From Hanstruepera neustonica (lineage in GTDB: Bacteria; Bacteroidota; Bacteroidia; Flavobacteriales; Flavobacteriaceae): a stretch of 64,000 bases of DNA. Under the pieces are notes generated by a model. It saw only the letters and a list, made by a program, of their open reading frames with translations, was not told where the DNA came from and searched no databases. Location of the stretch: the NCBI RefSeq assembly GCF_002895005.1, contig NZ_POWF01000011.1:37812-101811 (forward strand), read 5' to 3'. A program made the position numbers and the translations under genes. Of this stretch, positions 26,849 through 37,100 are shown piece after piece. Each line of letters opens with the position of its first letter. The first letter of the stretch is position 1.

Positions 26849-26879
26849 GTTTATTTTGGGGTAATAGTGTTCTTTAAGT

Positions 26880-29363
26880 TTATATACGTTTTATAAAATC
26901 GGTGAATTTCTTCCAGGTACTGCGTTTACCATTTTCATGGTAAGCATTACCGTAAACACCATAACCATAACCATAACCATATCCGTAGCCATAGCCATAG
27001 CCATAATTATGATTGGTTTTATGCTTGTAGAAATTGAGCACAAAACTAATATTTTTAATTTCTCCAGCGCGGTATTTAGCATTGATGAGTTGCAGCATGC
27101 CCTTTTTCGTGTAATCCAAACGAACCATAAAAACAGAGGTATCAGCATATTTAACCAATTCTAGAGCATCAGTCACCAACCCTAAAGGCGGTGTATCCAA
27201 TACAATAATATCGTAAGTCTCTCGTAATTGGGCTAATAACGTATCCATACGTTCACTCATCAGGAGCTCGGATGGATTGGGCGGTATAGGACCTGCTGGC
27301 ACAACATACAGATTATCGATGTGGGTTTTATTGTTTACGGATTCAAAATCAGCCTCACCTATAAGATAATTAACAATGCCTGTATCATTGGTTAGTTCAA
27401 AGTCATCAAATATTTTAGGCTTTCGCAAATCCAGTCCAAGCAATATGGTCTTTTTACCGGACAAGGCATAAACAGTTGCAATATTAATGGAAGTAAAAGT
27501 CTTTCCTTCTCCACTCACCGATGATGTCACCATTATGGTGCGTCCACCAGCTTTAGGGTTTTTGTTTAAATTAAATTGCAAACTGGAGCGTATAGATCGA
27601 AACGATTCAGCAACAGCCGATTTTGGCTTTTCAAATACCACTAAATTGTTATGATAGCGATATTTACCTATAAGACCTAAAATTGGTATGTTAGACAGTT
27701 GTTGAATTTCATCAGAACCATGAATGGTGGTATCCAATAAAAAAACAATAAAAATTAAAAACATCGGTATAAAAAAGCCCATCATCAAACCCATCATATA
27801 ATTCAACGATGTATTAGGACCTATTTTACCCCCACCAATATCTTTTGCTTCGTCAACTATCGTAATGTCAGAAATATTGGCAGCCTTCACAATGGCTGCT
27901 TCACCGCGTTTAGCCAAATACAAATCATAAGCCTCTTGACTAATATCCAATTTCCGTTGAATCCGAAGATATTGCTGTTGGTCTTCAGGTAGGCCACTTA
28001 ACTTATTCTCTAAACTGGCAATATTTTTGTTGATAGAATTCATTAAGGTGTTTATAGTACTTTTGGTAGAGCTAATGGTCTCCAACAAAACTTGCTTTTC
28101 AGCCTCTATTCGCCTGTCCAAATCCTTAAACAAATCAGAACCCTCTCGGGTAGTGTACTCCATGTTTTGCCTTTCAATAGCCAAGGTTGTGATGGTTCTG
28201 ACGCTGTTGAGTATATTTGGTTCTTCAATCCCAACAGATGTTGGCGCAGCAATATTGGTATAATCAGTTTTGGTATTTAAATACGTCTCTAATAAGTTCA
28301 GATAATCCAACTTAATCCGTTCTTCCTCTTTCTGCCTCTCAAAATCTTTGAGTTTTGAGGAAACTTCCGTCATCTCGGCGTCAATATTAAAGACTTTGTT
28401 CGATTTCCTAAAGGCGTTCATTTCGTCATTAAAATCACTCAAATCTGCATTAACCGCACTTAAAGTACTATCAATAAATTTAATGGTATTAGAGGCATAG
28501 AGGTTTTTACGTTCCAATTCCGAACGGCTCAAAATAGCAGCAGTTGTATTCAAATAATCAACTATTTTGGATTTATTTAGACCAGCTAGAGAAAGCTGCA
28601 ATACCGAAGAGGCATTGGCATTAAAAGTGGTTACAATCATTCTAGTTTGATAGTGGTTTACCACGGCATCAAAACTACTAAACTTTATAAAAAATTCTGA
28701 TTGAGGCCTGGGAAGCCTGCCTTCAGGATTCCTCAACTGGATAGTGGCATTCAAAAAGGGCAATTCAATAGGCTCTCCAAACTTAAATCGTTGTTTAAAT
28801 TCCCCTACCGGTACCGAGATAGTAGAAACTTCTTTAGAATCATAAATTTGGGCTTTTCTGGTATTAGATTCAAAAGTTGTAAATATTTCAAACTGGGAAT
28901 CTTTTAAAAAACGAATTCCCAGAGGATGATTTAAAACCTGATTACCTGACATATTTAAATCAACAACAAATGGCGCCTGCTTGTAAATATCTTCTTTGTG
29001 ATACTTACCTTCCACCAAATAATCCATGAAAAATTGAAGAGAATCAACAACTTTCTCATTATGGGTGCGAGTCTTTAAAGTCGTAATGGTTTTACCAACT
29101 TTTCCAGAAACACCGCCCCAGTTAAATGAAATACTCGTATTAGCCGTAAAAAAGGGATTTTGATCATTCTCTACTGAAATAAGCGAACTTAATTTATAAA
29201 CATTCTGTTTTCTAACATTAATCAAATAAGCTATAATCAAAGCAAAGCCAATACATAGCAGAACAAATTTCCATAGGTTTAGAACCTTAAATAAGTATCC
29301 CTTAAAATCAAAAGTAACTTGATTTCTTTCCGAAAGCTCTAATTCAGACTGATTTTCACTCAT
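26880..29363 (-). CDS. Wzc-like polysaccharide co-polymerase and tyrosine autokinase
   Basis: An 827-aa inner-membrane protein with two membrane helices (about residues 33-50 and 530-550). The large periplasmic part between them has coiled-coil helices and a GNVR-like region. The cytoplasmic BY-kinase domain has Walker A SSVSGEGKTFTS near residue 610, LLGLDLRKPK as A' and IIVLDTPPLG as Walker B. The tail (787-808) contains eight Tyr-Gly pairs in a row and two more Tyr, encoded by a near-perfect hexanucleotide repeat. It is expected to control chain length and export with the adjacent Wza. Wzx/Wzy partners are not in the window. Confidence 0.92.
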   Translation of the reverse strand: MSENQSELELSERNQVTFDFKGYLFKVLNLWKFVLLCIGFALIIAYLINVRKQNVYKLSSLISVENDQNPFFTANTSISFNWGGVSGKVGKTITTLKTRTHNEKVVDSLQFFMDYLVEGKYHKEDIYKQAPFVVDLNMSGNQVLNHPLGIRFLKDSQFEIFTTFESNTRKAQIYDSKEVSTISVPVGEFKQRFKFGEPIELPFLNATIQLRNPEGRLPRPQSEFFIKFSSFDAVVNHYQTRMIVTTFNANASSVLQLSLAGLNKSKIVDYLNTTAAILSRSELERKNLYASNTIKFIDSTLSAVNADLSDFNDEMNAFRKSNKVFNIDAEMTEVSSKLKDFERQKEEERIKLDYLNLLETYLNTKTDYTNIAAPTSVGIEEPNILNSVRTITTLAIERQNMEYTTREGSDLFKDLDRRIEAEKQVLLETISSTKSTINTLMNSINKNIASLENKLSGLPEDQQQYLRIQRKLDISQEAYDLYLAKRGEAAIVKAANISDITIVDEAKDIGGGKIGPNTSLNYMMGLMMGFFIPMFLIFIVFLLDTTIHGSDEIQQLSNIPILGLIGKYRYHNNLVVFEKPKSAVAESFRSIRSSLQFNLNKNPKAGGRTIMVTSSVSGEGKTFTSINIATVYALSGKKTILLGLDLRKPKIFDDFELTNDTGIVNYLIGEADFESVNNKTHIDNLYVVPAGPIPPNPSELLMSERMDTLLAQLRETYDIIVLDTPPLGLVTDALELVKYADTSVFMVRLDYTKKGMLQLINAKYRAGEIKNISFVLNFYKHKTNHNYGYGYGYGYGYGYGYGVYGNAYHENGKRSTWKKFTDFIKRI
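26951..26998. repeat. hexanucleotide repeat coding for the (Tyr-Gly)8 tail of Wzc
   Basis: Eight consecutive 6-bp units of the form CCATAA/CCATAG/CCGTAG on the plus strand, in frame with the kinase gene. Unit gain or loss would change the number of tyrosines without shifting the frame. Confidence 0.8.
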
Positions 29364-29365
29364 AT

Positions 29366-30163
29366 TTATTTTAATCTGTCAATTAACAACAAAGAAGTCG
29401 TTAAAAGGGATATAATACTCACAACGGTAATAATGGTTTCTCGGCCAGTCGTTCCAAATCCCCAAGACTTTTGTCTTAATGGTTTGACATAAATAATGTC
29501 ATTGGGTTGAATGTAATAATAGGGAGACTCCATAACAGCAACATCCAACAAATTTAAGTGATGTATCTTTTGACCTTGTGGGTATTGTCTAATAATTAAA
29601 ACATCCTCTCTATTTCCTGTCATTTCAATATCACCAACATTAGCCAAGGCCTCAAAAATATTAACTCTTGGTTGGTACAAGGTATTGGTTCCTGGAGAAG
29701 AAACCTCACCATTAACTGTGTAACGTAGCCCAGTTAATTTTACAGACACAAAAATATTGGCAGTTTCTTTAAAATGGTCGTTTAATAATTTTTCGCTCAA
29801 CAACTTTTCAATCTCTTCAGTAGTATATCCTAACACATTGATCTCTCCCAAAATAGGAATTCTAATATTCCCATGTAAATCAACAGTAAACCCATCAAAA
29901 AAAGCACGCTGATCAGTATCCATATTCAAGTTTTCTTCTCCCACTGGATTAAAAATCTGCACGTTATCTTGGTCTAAAACCTTGACTCTAATATTCAATA
30001 TGTCATTTATTTGAACCCGATAAGGCTTTTGCTTTTCGGTTATGGCCAATGTGCTATCTGCTGCTTGTTCCTTATTCTGCAAATACACTAAATCTTTGTT
30101 AGGAATACAGGACGACACAAAAAGAGAAAAAACAAGTATTAAAAGAATATGCAATTGCTTCAT
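29366..30163 (-). CDS. polysaccharide export lipoprotein, Wza type (SLBB)
   Basis: A 265-aa protein. FSLFVSSCIPNKDLVYLQ is a lipoprotein signal with Cys19 as the lipidated residue. It is followed by the Poly_export domain (PYRVQINDILNIRVKVLDQD) and an SLBB domain (YTVNGEVSSPGTNTLYQPRV), and a C-terminal helix (about residues 243-262) may serve as the outer-membrane segment. It is the first gene of the wza-wzc-tviB-tviC-like operon, 2 bp before wzc, under the promoter at 30186-30215. It is shorter than E. coli Wza (379 aa), as usual in Bacteroidetes. Confidence 0.9.
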   Translation of the reverse strand: MKQLHILLILVFSLFVSSCIPNKDLVYLQNKEQAADSTLAITEKQKPYRVQINDILNIRVKVLDQDNVQIFNPVGEENLNMDTDQRAFFDGFTVDLHGNIRIPILGEINVLGYTTEEIEKLLSEKLLNDHFKETANIFVSVKLTGLRYTVNGEVSSPGTNTLYQPRVNIFEALANVGDIEMTGNREDVLIIRQYPQGQKIHHLNLLDVAVMESPYYYIQPNDIIYVKPLRQKSWGFGTTGRETIITVVSIISLLTTSLLLIDRLK

Positions 30164-30185
30164 ATCGAGGGCTCAAGTTTGTTCA

Positions 30186-30215
30186 CAAATATAGCCTTTC
30201 AGTAGGAATATCAAA
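30186..30215 (-). promoter_or_regulatory. Bacteroidetes-type promoter of the wza-wzc operon
   Basis: On the minus strand TTTG, an 18-nt spacer and TATATTTG match the consensus TTTG-N17-23-TAnnTTTG of the Bacteroidetes housekeeping sigma factor. The predicted start of transcription is near 30179, giving a leader of about 16 nt. Confidence 0.7.
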
Positions 30216-30265
30216 ACTAATCGTTTAAATTTTGGTTTTTTTACGTTATTTGCAAAAAAGACCCG

Positions 30266-32125
30266 TTGAACTACGTTACTGTTGAAAATATTTCGAAATC
30301 TTATGGCGAATTAACGCTGTTTGAAAACCTATCTTTTTCCATTCACAAGGACCAAAAAATCGCCTTTGTAGCCAAGAATGGAACGGGCAAAACATCCATT
30401 CTTAATATCCTATCAGGAAAAGACACCCCAGATTCTGGGCAAATTATTTTCAGGAATGATATCACAACGGCCTTTCTAGCTCAAGAACCCGAATTGGATA
30501 GCAAGCTCACTGTAGAAGAGGCTGTTTTTGACACTAAAAACCCCATATTGGGCATTATCAAAGACTATGAAAAAGCCTTGGAAAACCCTGACAATACAGA
30601 AGCCTATCAAAAAGCTTTTGATAATATGGATAGGCACCAGGCCTGGGATTTTGAAACCCAATACAAGCAGATATTGTTTCAACTGAAATTGGACAATCTC
30701 CAACAAAAAATCAGTACCTTATCTGGTGGTCAGAAAAAACGTCTGGCATTAGCCAATGCACTACTTAAAAAACCAGACTTACTAATTTTAGATGAGCCCA
30801 CCAACCATTTGGATCTGGAAATGATTGAATGGCTGGAGTCATTCTTTGCCAAAGAACAAATCACTCTATTTATGGTGACCCATGATCGGTATTTTTTGGA
30901 ACGAGTCTGTAACGAAATAATCGAGTTGGACCACGGTGAATTGTATGCCTATAAGGGCAATTACTCTTATTATTTAGATAAACGACAAGCTAGAATTGAA
31001 CGCGAAGCCGTTGAAACTGGAAAGGCTAAACAATTGTTTAAAAAAGAATTGGATTGGATGCGACGCCAACCGAAAGCACGAACCACCAAATCCAAATCCC
31101 GAATTGACGATTTCCATGACATTAAACATCGGGCGCACCAACGCCGAAAAGACCATGAGGTTCAATTGGAACTCAATATGGAACGTCTGGGAAGTAAAAT
31201 ATTAGAACTGCATCATGTTTCAAAACGATTCAAGGACAAAACCATTCTCGATAAGTTTAATTATACCTTTAAAAAAGGCGAACGGATTGGAATCATTGGC
31301 AAAAATGGCACAGGAAAATCAACCTTTTTAAATATTCTTACTCAAAGCGCCCAACCAGACTCCGGTAAAGTAATTACAGGCGAAACGGTAAAATTTGGAT
31401 ATTATACCCAATCTGGAATTACCATTAAACCCGATCAAAAGGTCATTGAAGTCATTAGAGAATATGGGGATTACATTCCACTTAAAAAAGGGAGACAGAT
31501 TAGTGCCCAACAATTATTGGAGCGATTCTTATTCGATAGAAAAAAGCAATATGATTTTGTTGAAAAATTAAGTGGTGGTGAACGTAAACGGCTGTATCTA
31601 TGTACCGTATTAATTCAAAACCCCAATTTTTTAATTTTGGATGAGCCCACTAACGATCTGGATATCGTGACGCTAAATGTCTTGGAAAATTTCTTGTTGG
31701 ATTTCCCTGGTTGCCTGATAGTCGTATCGCATGACCGCTACTTTATGGATAAAATAGTGGATCATCTTTTAGTGTTTCGCGGTGATGGTGTTATTGATGA
31801 TTTCCCCGGGAATTATTCAGATTTCAGGATTTATGAGGATAGTCAAGAACTTGAAATAGTGGAAACCTCCAAAAAGGATAAAAAGCAGTGGAAAAAGGAT
31901 AGCAACAATGCCCTATCTTATAATGAACAGAAAGAATATAAAAACATTGAAAGCAAATTAAATAGTTTAGAATACGACAAAAAAGAACTAGAAAAAGCTT
32001 TTAACAATCCGGATTTAAATCCTGATCAAGTAACCGAGCTATCACATAAACTTCAGGAAATCATTGACGAGATTGAAGAAAAGGAATTACGCTGGTTTGA
32101 ACTCACCTCTAAAATGGAAGATTAA
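30266..32125 (+). CDS. ABC-F family ATPase, Uup-like
   Basis: A 619-aa protein with two ABC domains and no membrane segments. The first has AKNGTGKTSILN, LSGGQKKRLALAN and LLILDEPTNHLD; the second has GKNGTGKSTFLN, LSGGERKRLYL and FLILDEPTNDLD. The C-terminal 90 residues are a charged coiled coil (EQKEYKNIESKLNSLEYDKK). This is the layout of Uup, an ABC-F protein acting on the ribosome or DNA rather than on transport. The start is TTG, as no ATG fits the NYVTVENISKSYGE start. The gene lies 2 bp before a methyltransferase. Confidence 0.9.
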   Translation: MNYVTVENISKSYGELTLFENLSFSIHKDQKIAFVAKNGTGKTSILNILSGKDTPDSGQIIFRNDITTAFLAQEPELDSKLTVEEAVFDTKNPILGIIKDYEKALENPDNTEAYQKAFDNMDRHQAWDFETQYKQILFQLKLDNLQQKISTLSGGQKKRLALANALLKKPDLLILDEPTNHLDLEMIEWLESFFAKEQITLFMVTHDRYFLERVCNEIIELDHGELYAYKGNYSYYLDKRQARIEREAVETGKAKQLFKKELDWMRRQPKARTTKSKSRIDDFHDIKHRAHQRRKDHEVQLELNMERLGSKILELHHVSKRFKDKTILDKFNYTFKKGERIGIIGKNGTGKSTFLNILTQSAQPDSGKVITGETVKFGYYTQSGITIKPDQKVIEVIREYGDYIPLKKGRQISAQQLLERFLFDRKKQYDFVEKLSGGERKRLYLCTVLIQNPNFLILDEPTNDLDIVTLNVLENFLLDFPGCLIVVSHDRYFMDKIVDHLLVFRGDGVIDDFPGNYSDFRIYEDSQELEIVETSKKDKKQWKKDSNNALSYNEQKEYKNIESKLNSLEYDKKELEKAFNNPDLNPDQVTELSHKLQEIIDEIEEKELRWFELTSKMED

Positions 32126-32127
32126 AG

Positions 32128-32895
32128 ATGTGGTATTCGATCTGGTCATACTTCAAGTTTTTAATGGCTTCCACGAATCAACATGGCGTACACTCCCCTT
32201 TTGTCTATGATTTGGTTACCAAATGTTTTTATGACAAAACCAAATATGCTGATTACTCAAAATTAATTGCCTACAGAAATCATCTATTGAAAAATGATAG
32301 CCTCATTTTCATAACGGATTTAGGTCCTGGATCCAAAACAAACAATTCCCAAGAGCGGCAAATTTCAGAAATAACTAGAACGTCTGGCACATCTTTAAAG
32401 CGTAGTAAACTACTTTTTAGATTAGCACAATATCTTAAACCCGATAACATTTTAGAATTAGGGACTTCATTGGGTATTGCCACCAATGCTTTGACATTGG
32501 GCCAACCAAAATCCCAAATTACCACCATTGAAGGTTGTGCCAATATTTCGGACTTTACCAAAAAACAATTTCAAGATTCTGAAAATGTCACCTTTTTAGT
32601 AGGTGATTTTATAACACACCTCAATCAATTGAAATCCAACACGTTTGACCTAATCTTTTTTGATGGCAACCATACCAAAGAAGCCACCTTACATTATTTT
32701 AATGAATTATTACCAACGGCTAATAATAATAGTGTGTTTATTTTTGATGACATTTATTGGTCTAAAGGCATGACGGAAGCATGGGAAACCATCAAACAAC
32801 ATCCCGAAGTAACGGTTACTATTGACACCTATTTTTGGGGATTTGTTTTTTTTAGAAAGGAACAAGCCAAAGAGCATTTTAAAATTCGTGTGTAA
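32128..32895 (+). CDS. class I SAM-dependent methyltransferase (O-methyltransferase-like)
   Basis: A 255-aa protein. ILELGTSLGIATNALTLG is motif I, TTIEGCANISDFTKKQF has the acidic SAM ribose-binding residue, and FDLIFFDGNHTKEATLHYFN is the motif III stretch. It starts with HGVHSPFVYDLVTKCF, a block commonly seen in Bacteroidetes members. It starts 2 bp after the ABC-F gene, so both share one transcript. The substrate is unknown. Confidence 0.82.
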   Translation: MWYSIWSYFKFLMASTNQHGVHSPFVYDLVTKCFYDKTKYADYSKLIAYRNHLLKNDSLIFITDLGPGSKTNNSQERQISEITRTSGTSLKRSKLLFRLAQYLKPDNILELGTSLGIATNALTLGQPKSQITTIEGCANISDFTKKQFQDSENVTFLVGDFITHLNQLKSNTFDLIFFDGNHTKEATLHYFNELLPTANNNSVFIFDDIYWSKGMTEAWETIKQHPEVTVTIDTYFWGFVFFRKEQAKEHFKIRV

Positions 32896-32900
32896 ACGCA

Positions 32901-32930
32901 TTGTTCAATAACAGATAACCCTTAACTTTG
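32901..32930 (+). promoter_or_regulatory. Bacteroidetes-type promoter for the cobalamin adenosyltransferase gene
   Basis: TTG (32901-32903), a 19-nt spacer and TAACTTTG (32923-32930) match the TTG/TAnnTTTG consensus. The expected start is near 32937 and leaves a leader of about 85 nt, too short for a cobalamin riboswitch. Confidence 0.65.
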
Positions 32931-33021
32931 TTGCTATGAAATGAGCATTGCAGATTAATATCTCTTATCAAATTACTAATAGCGAATTACATCTGTCCAC
33001 TAAATCAATAATAACTACCTG

Positions 33022-33594
33022 ATGAAAATTTACACTAAAACTGGCGATGCTGGAACCACAGCTTTATTCGGTGGCACACGCGTTCCCAAACATCATATTC
33101 GTATTGACAGTTATGGTACTGTTGATGAATTAAATTCACACTTGGGACTGATTCGTGACCAAGACATCCATCAACATTATAAAGACATTATTATTCATAT
33201 TCAAGATCGTTTGTTTACGGTTGGAGCTATTTTGGCAACTGACCCTGAAAAGGCCATTTTAAAAAGTGGTAAGGAACGCTTAAATATTCCCAAAATCTCT
33301 GAAGAGAATATCAACCTTTTAGAAACGGAAATGGATACGATGAATGATGCCTTACCTCCCATGACACATTTTGTACTTCCAGGCGGCCATCAAACTGTGT
33401 CATTCTGTCACATTGCCCGCTGTGTATGCCGTAGAGCCGAACGTTTGGCTGCCGCTCTCAACGATTTAGAGCCCATAGATCCTATGGCATTAAAGTATTT
33501 AAACCGACTATCAGACTATCTTTTTGTATTGGCACGGAAATTGTCCCATGACTTGCAGGCCGATGAAATTAAATGGATTCCTGAAAAAAAATAA
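33022..33594 (+). CDS. cob(I)alamin adenosyltransferase, PduO type
   Basis: A 190-aa enzyme that transfers adenosyl from ATP to cob(I)alamin to make coenzyme B12. The start KIYTKTGDAGTTALFGGTRV is the ATP-binding signature of the PduO/MMAB group, followed by SYGTVDELNSHLG; the C-terminal CVCRRAERLAAAL and YLNRLSDYLFVLAR complete it. A B12-dependent enzyme is thus expected. MeaB (47145-48233), the chaperone of methylmalonyl-CoA mutase, is also in the window, though the mutase itself is not. Confidence 0.93.
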   Translation: MKIYTKTGDAGTTALFGGTRVPKHHIRIDSYGTVDELNSHLGLIRDQDIHQHYKDIIIHIQDRLFTVGAILATDPEKAILKSGKERLNIPKISEENINLLETEMDTMNDALPPMTHFVLPGGHQTVSFCHIARCVCRRAERLAAALNDLEPIDPMALKYLNRLSDYLFVLARKLSHDLQADEIKWIPEKK

Positions 33595-33700
33595 ATCATC
33601 GCCTTTTTGAATTTTAATGCCGTAAGATTGTACTATTTTAAAACAGATTATGGTAAAAAACACGTTCTTAAGATTATTGTGTAATAAATTGTTTTTTTTC

Positions 33701-33730
33701 TTGCCTATTTAAACTAAAAATTTATTTTTG
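33701..33730 (+). promoter_or_regulatory. promoter of the DUF2795 gene
   Basis: TTG (33701-33703), a 19-nt spacer and TATTTTTG (33723-33730) fit the Bacteroidetes consensus, with the ATG 23 bp further on. Confidence 0.55.
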
Positions 33731-33753
33731 CAAAAAATTAAAACGAATTACAA

Positions 33754-33975
33754 ATGTATTGGACATTAGAATTGGCATCGTATTTAAGTGATGCGCCTTG
33801 GCCAGCAACAAAAGATGAATTAATTGATTATTCAATTAGAACAGGAGCACCTTTGGAAGTTGTTGAAAACCTACAATCTATTGAAGACGAGGGTGACTCT
33901 TATGAGTCCATTCAGGAAATCTGGCCAGATTATCCAACCGACGAAGATTACCTCTGGAATGAGGATGAATATTAA
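33754..33975 (+). CDS. DUF2795 family protein
   Basis: A 73-aa, very acidic protein (MYWTLELASYLSDAPWPATK...). It matches the DUF2795 family, small single-domain proteins universal in Flavobacteriia and of unknown function. The tail DYPTDEDYLWNEDEY is characteristic. It is monocistronic, with its own promoter and terminator, directly upstream of secA. Confidence 0.85.
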   Translation: MYWTLELASYLSDAPWPATKDELIDYSIRTGAPLEVVENLQSIEDEGDSYESIQEIWPDYPTDEDYLWNEDEY

Positions 33976-33983
33976 TATTTATT

Positions 33984-34018
33984 AAGCCTAGAAGAAAGTC
34001 TCGTCAGAGGCTTTTTTT
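33984..34018 (+). terminator. rho-independent terminator after the DUF2795 gene
   Basis: AAGCCT and AGGCTT form the base of a hairpin with an 18-nt internal part, followed by seven T. It lies 8 bp after the stop codon. Confidence 0.7.
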
Positions 34019-34053
34019 GTGTCTAATAATTATTTAATTGATGGATACAACCG

Positions 34054-34080
34054 TATCTTTGAGGACTCAAATTCTCAAAG
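34054..34080 (+). promoter_or_regulatory. secA -7 element and leader hairpin
   Basis: TATCTTTG (34054-34061) matches the -7 box, though no TTG at the proper distance is seen. It is followed by CTTTGAG / CTCAAAG (34057-34063 with 34074-34080), which could pair around a 10-nt loop. The secA ATG is 55 bp further on. Confidence 0.35.
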
Positions 34081-34135
34081 ACTAAATTATATTTTATAGC
34101 TAGCCGTAGAGCTAGTTCAACTTAAACATACAAAC

Positions 34136-37100
34136 ATGAGTTTTTTAAATTCCGTACTAAAGGTATTTGTTGGTGACAAATCCAAACAAGATGTCAGTGC
34201 CATCATGCCTATAGTCAAACAAATAAAAACATTTGAAACGGCACTTGAGCAATTATCACATGACGAACTACGTGCCAAAACAGCTTACTTTAAAGAGAAA
34301 ATTACTGAAGCCCGCAAACCACTTAATGAGAAAATTGACGCCCTATTAGAGCAAGCCGAAAACACCGAAGACATTGATGAACGTGAAGATATTTATCTTG
34401 AAATAGATAAAATAAAAGAGGAGGTTTATACCATTACTGAAGATGTCTTAAATGATATTCTACCTGAAGCCTTTGCGGTTGTCAAAGAAACAGCCAAGCG
34501 TTTTGTTGATAACAAAGAAATTTCAGTAACTGCCAACACCTTTGACCGTGAAATATCTGGGACTAAAGATTATGTGACCCTTGATAATGATCAAGCTATT
34601 TGGGCTAACTCTTGGGATGCGGCCGGAAAACCAATTACTTGGGATATGGTTCACTATGACGTACAGCTCATTGGTGGTATTGCCATGCACCAAGGAAAAA
34701 TTGCTGAAATGCAAACAGGTGAAGGTAAAACATTGGTTGCTACCTTACCCGTTTATTTGAATGCTTTGGCAGGTCGTGGTGTGCATTTGGTTACGGTTAA
34801 CGATTATCTTGCTAAACGTGATAGCGCTTGGATGGCTCCCATTTTTGAATTCCATGGATTAAGTGTAGATTGTATTGATTATCACCAACCAAATTCGGCA
34901 GCGCGTAAAAAAGCTTATTTAGCCGATATCACTTACGGTACCAATAACGAATTTGGTTTTGACTACTTACGCGATAATATGGCGCATTCACCAGATGATC
35001 TCGTTCAACGTCCACATCATTATGCCATTGTCGATGAGGTGGATTCGGTTTTGATTGATGATGCACGAACACCATTAATCATTTCAGGCCCAATCCCTCA
35101 AGGTGATCGTCATGAATTTACCGAGTTAAAGCCAAAAGTTGATGATATTGTCTCTGTACAGAGAAAATATTTGACGGGTGTTTTGGCGGAAGCTAAAAAA
35201 TTAATTGCTGAAGGTGATACCAAAGAAGGTGGTTTCCAATTATTACGAGTGTATCGTGGGATGCCAAAAAACAAAGCCCTGATCAAGTTTTTAAGTGAGG
35301 AAGGTATCAAGCAATTATTACAAAAAACCGAAAACTTCTACATGCAGGATAATAACCGCGAAATGCCAAAGATTGATGCGGAATTATACTATGTCATTGA
35401 AGAAAAAAATAATCAGATTGAATTAACCGATAAAGGAATTGAATTCCTATCGGGTAAGGATGATCCGAACTTTTTTGTGATGCCAGAGATTGGTTTGGAA
35501 ATTGCCAAAATAGAATCGCAAGGCTTATCTAAAGAAGAAGAAGCCAATCTTAAAGAAGAATTATTTAGAGATTTTGGCGTAAAATCAGAGCGTATCCATA
35601 CCTTAAACCAATTGCTTAAGGCCTATGCCCTTTTTGAAAAAGACATCCAGTATGTGGTGATGGACAATAAGGTTATGATTGTAGATGAGCAAACCGGTCG
35701 TATTATGGATGGTCGCCGATATAGTGATGGCCTACATCAAGCAATTGAAGCTAAAGAAAATGTTAAGATTGAAGATGCTACGCAAACTTTTGCTACGGTA
35801 ACCTTACAAAATTATTTCAGAATGTATCGTAAGCTTTCAGGTATGACTGGTACTGCTGTTACTGAAGCGGGTGAATTCTGGGAAATATACAAATTGGATG
35901 TTGTTGAAATACCAACCAATAAGCCAATTGCCCGTGATGACCGTGAGGATTTAGTATATAAAACCAAGCGTGAAAAATATAATGCGGTCATTGATGAAGT
36001 TACACAACTGTCACAAGCTGGTCGTCCTGTACTGATTGGTACAACATCGGTAGAAATATCTGAATTACTAGGCAAAATGTTGAGCATTCGCAAAATACCT
36101 CACAACGTATTGAATGCCAAGCAACATAAAAAAGAAGCGGAAATTGTTGCCGAAGCAGGTAATTCAGGGCAAGTGACCATAGCCACCAATATGGCGGGTC
36201 GTGGTACGGATATCAAACTATCGGATGCCGTCAAAGAAGCTGGCGGTTTAGCTATTGTTGGTACAGAACGTCATGACTCGCGTCGTGTGGATAGACAGTT
36301 ACGTGGTCGTGCTGGCCGTCAAGGTGACCCAGGTAGCTCACAATTCTACGTATCATTGGAAGACAATTTAATGCGCTTATTTGGTAGCGAACGTATTGCT
36401 AAAATGATGGATAGAATGGGCTTACAAGAGGGTGAAGTGATTCAACATTCCATGATTTCAAAATCGATTGAGCGTGCTCAGAAAAAGGTAGAAGAAAACA
36501 ACTTTGGTGTACGTAAACGATTGTTAGAATATGACGATGTTATGAACGCGCAGCGTGAAGTTGTTTACAAACGTCGTCGTCATGCACTTCATGGGGAACG
36601 CTTACGTGTCGATTTAGCAAATATGATTTATGACACCTCTGAAGGTATTGCTGAAAGTAACAAGGCTGCAAATGACTTTAAGAATTTTGAGTTTGAATTG
36701 ATCCGTTATTTCTCCATGAGTTCGCCTATTACTGAAGCTGAATTTGGAAAATTGGGTGTACAGGAATTAGCAGGAAAAATATATAAAGCTGCCTTTGAAC
36801 ACTATCGTGAAAAAATGACACGCAATGCCGAAATAGCATTCCCAGTCATCAAGAATGTCTATGAAACACAACGTGATAAATTTAAGCGTATTGTGGTACC
36901 TTTTACCGATGGTGTAAAAAACCTGCAAGTTGTTACCGATTTAGAAAAGGCCTACGAGACCAATGGAAAACAATTAATTAATGATTTTGAAAAGAATATT
37001 ACGCTGGCAATCGTTGATGACTCTTGGAAAACACATTTGCGCAAAATGGATGAACTGAAACAGTCTGTTCAATTAGCCGTTCATGAGCAAAAAGATCCAT

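Noticed and set aside
32931..33021. Cobalamin riboswitch before the adenosyltransferase gene
   Set aside because: The leader after the predicted promoter is only about 85 nt, and no B12-box-like sequence is seen.
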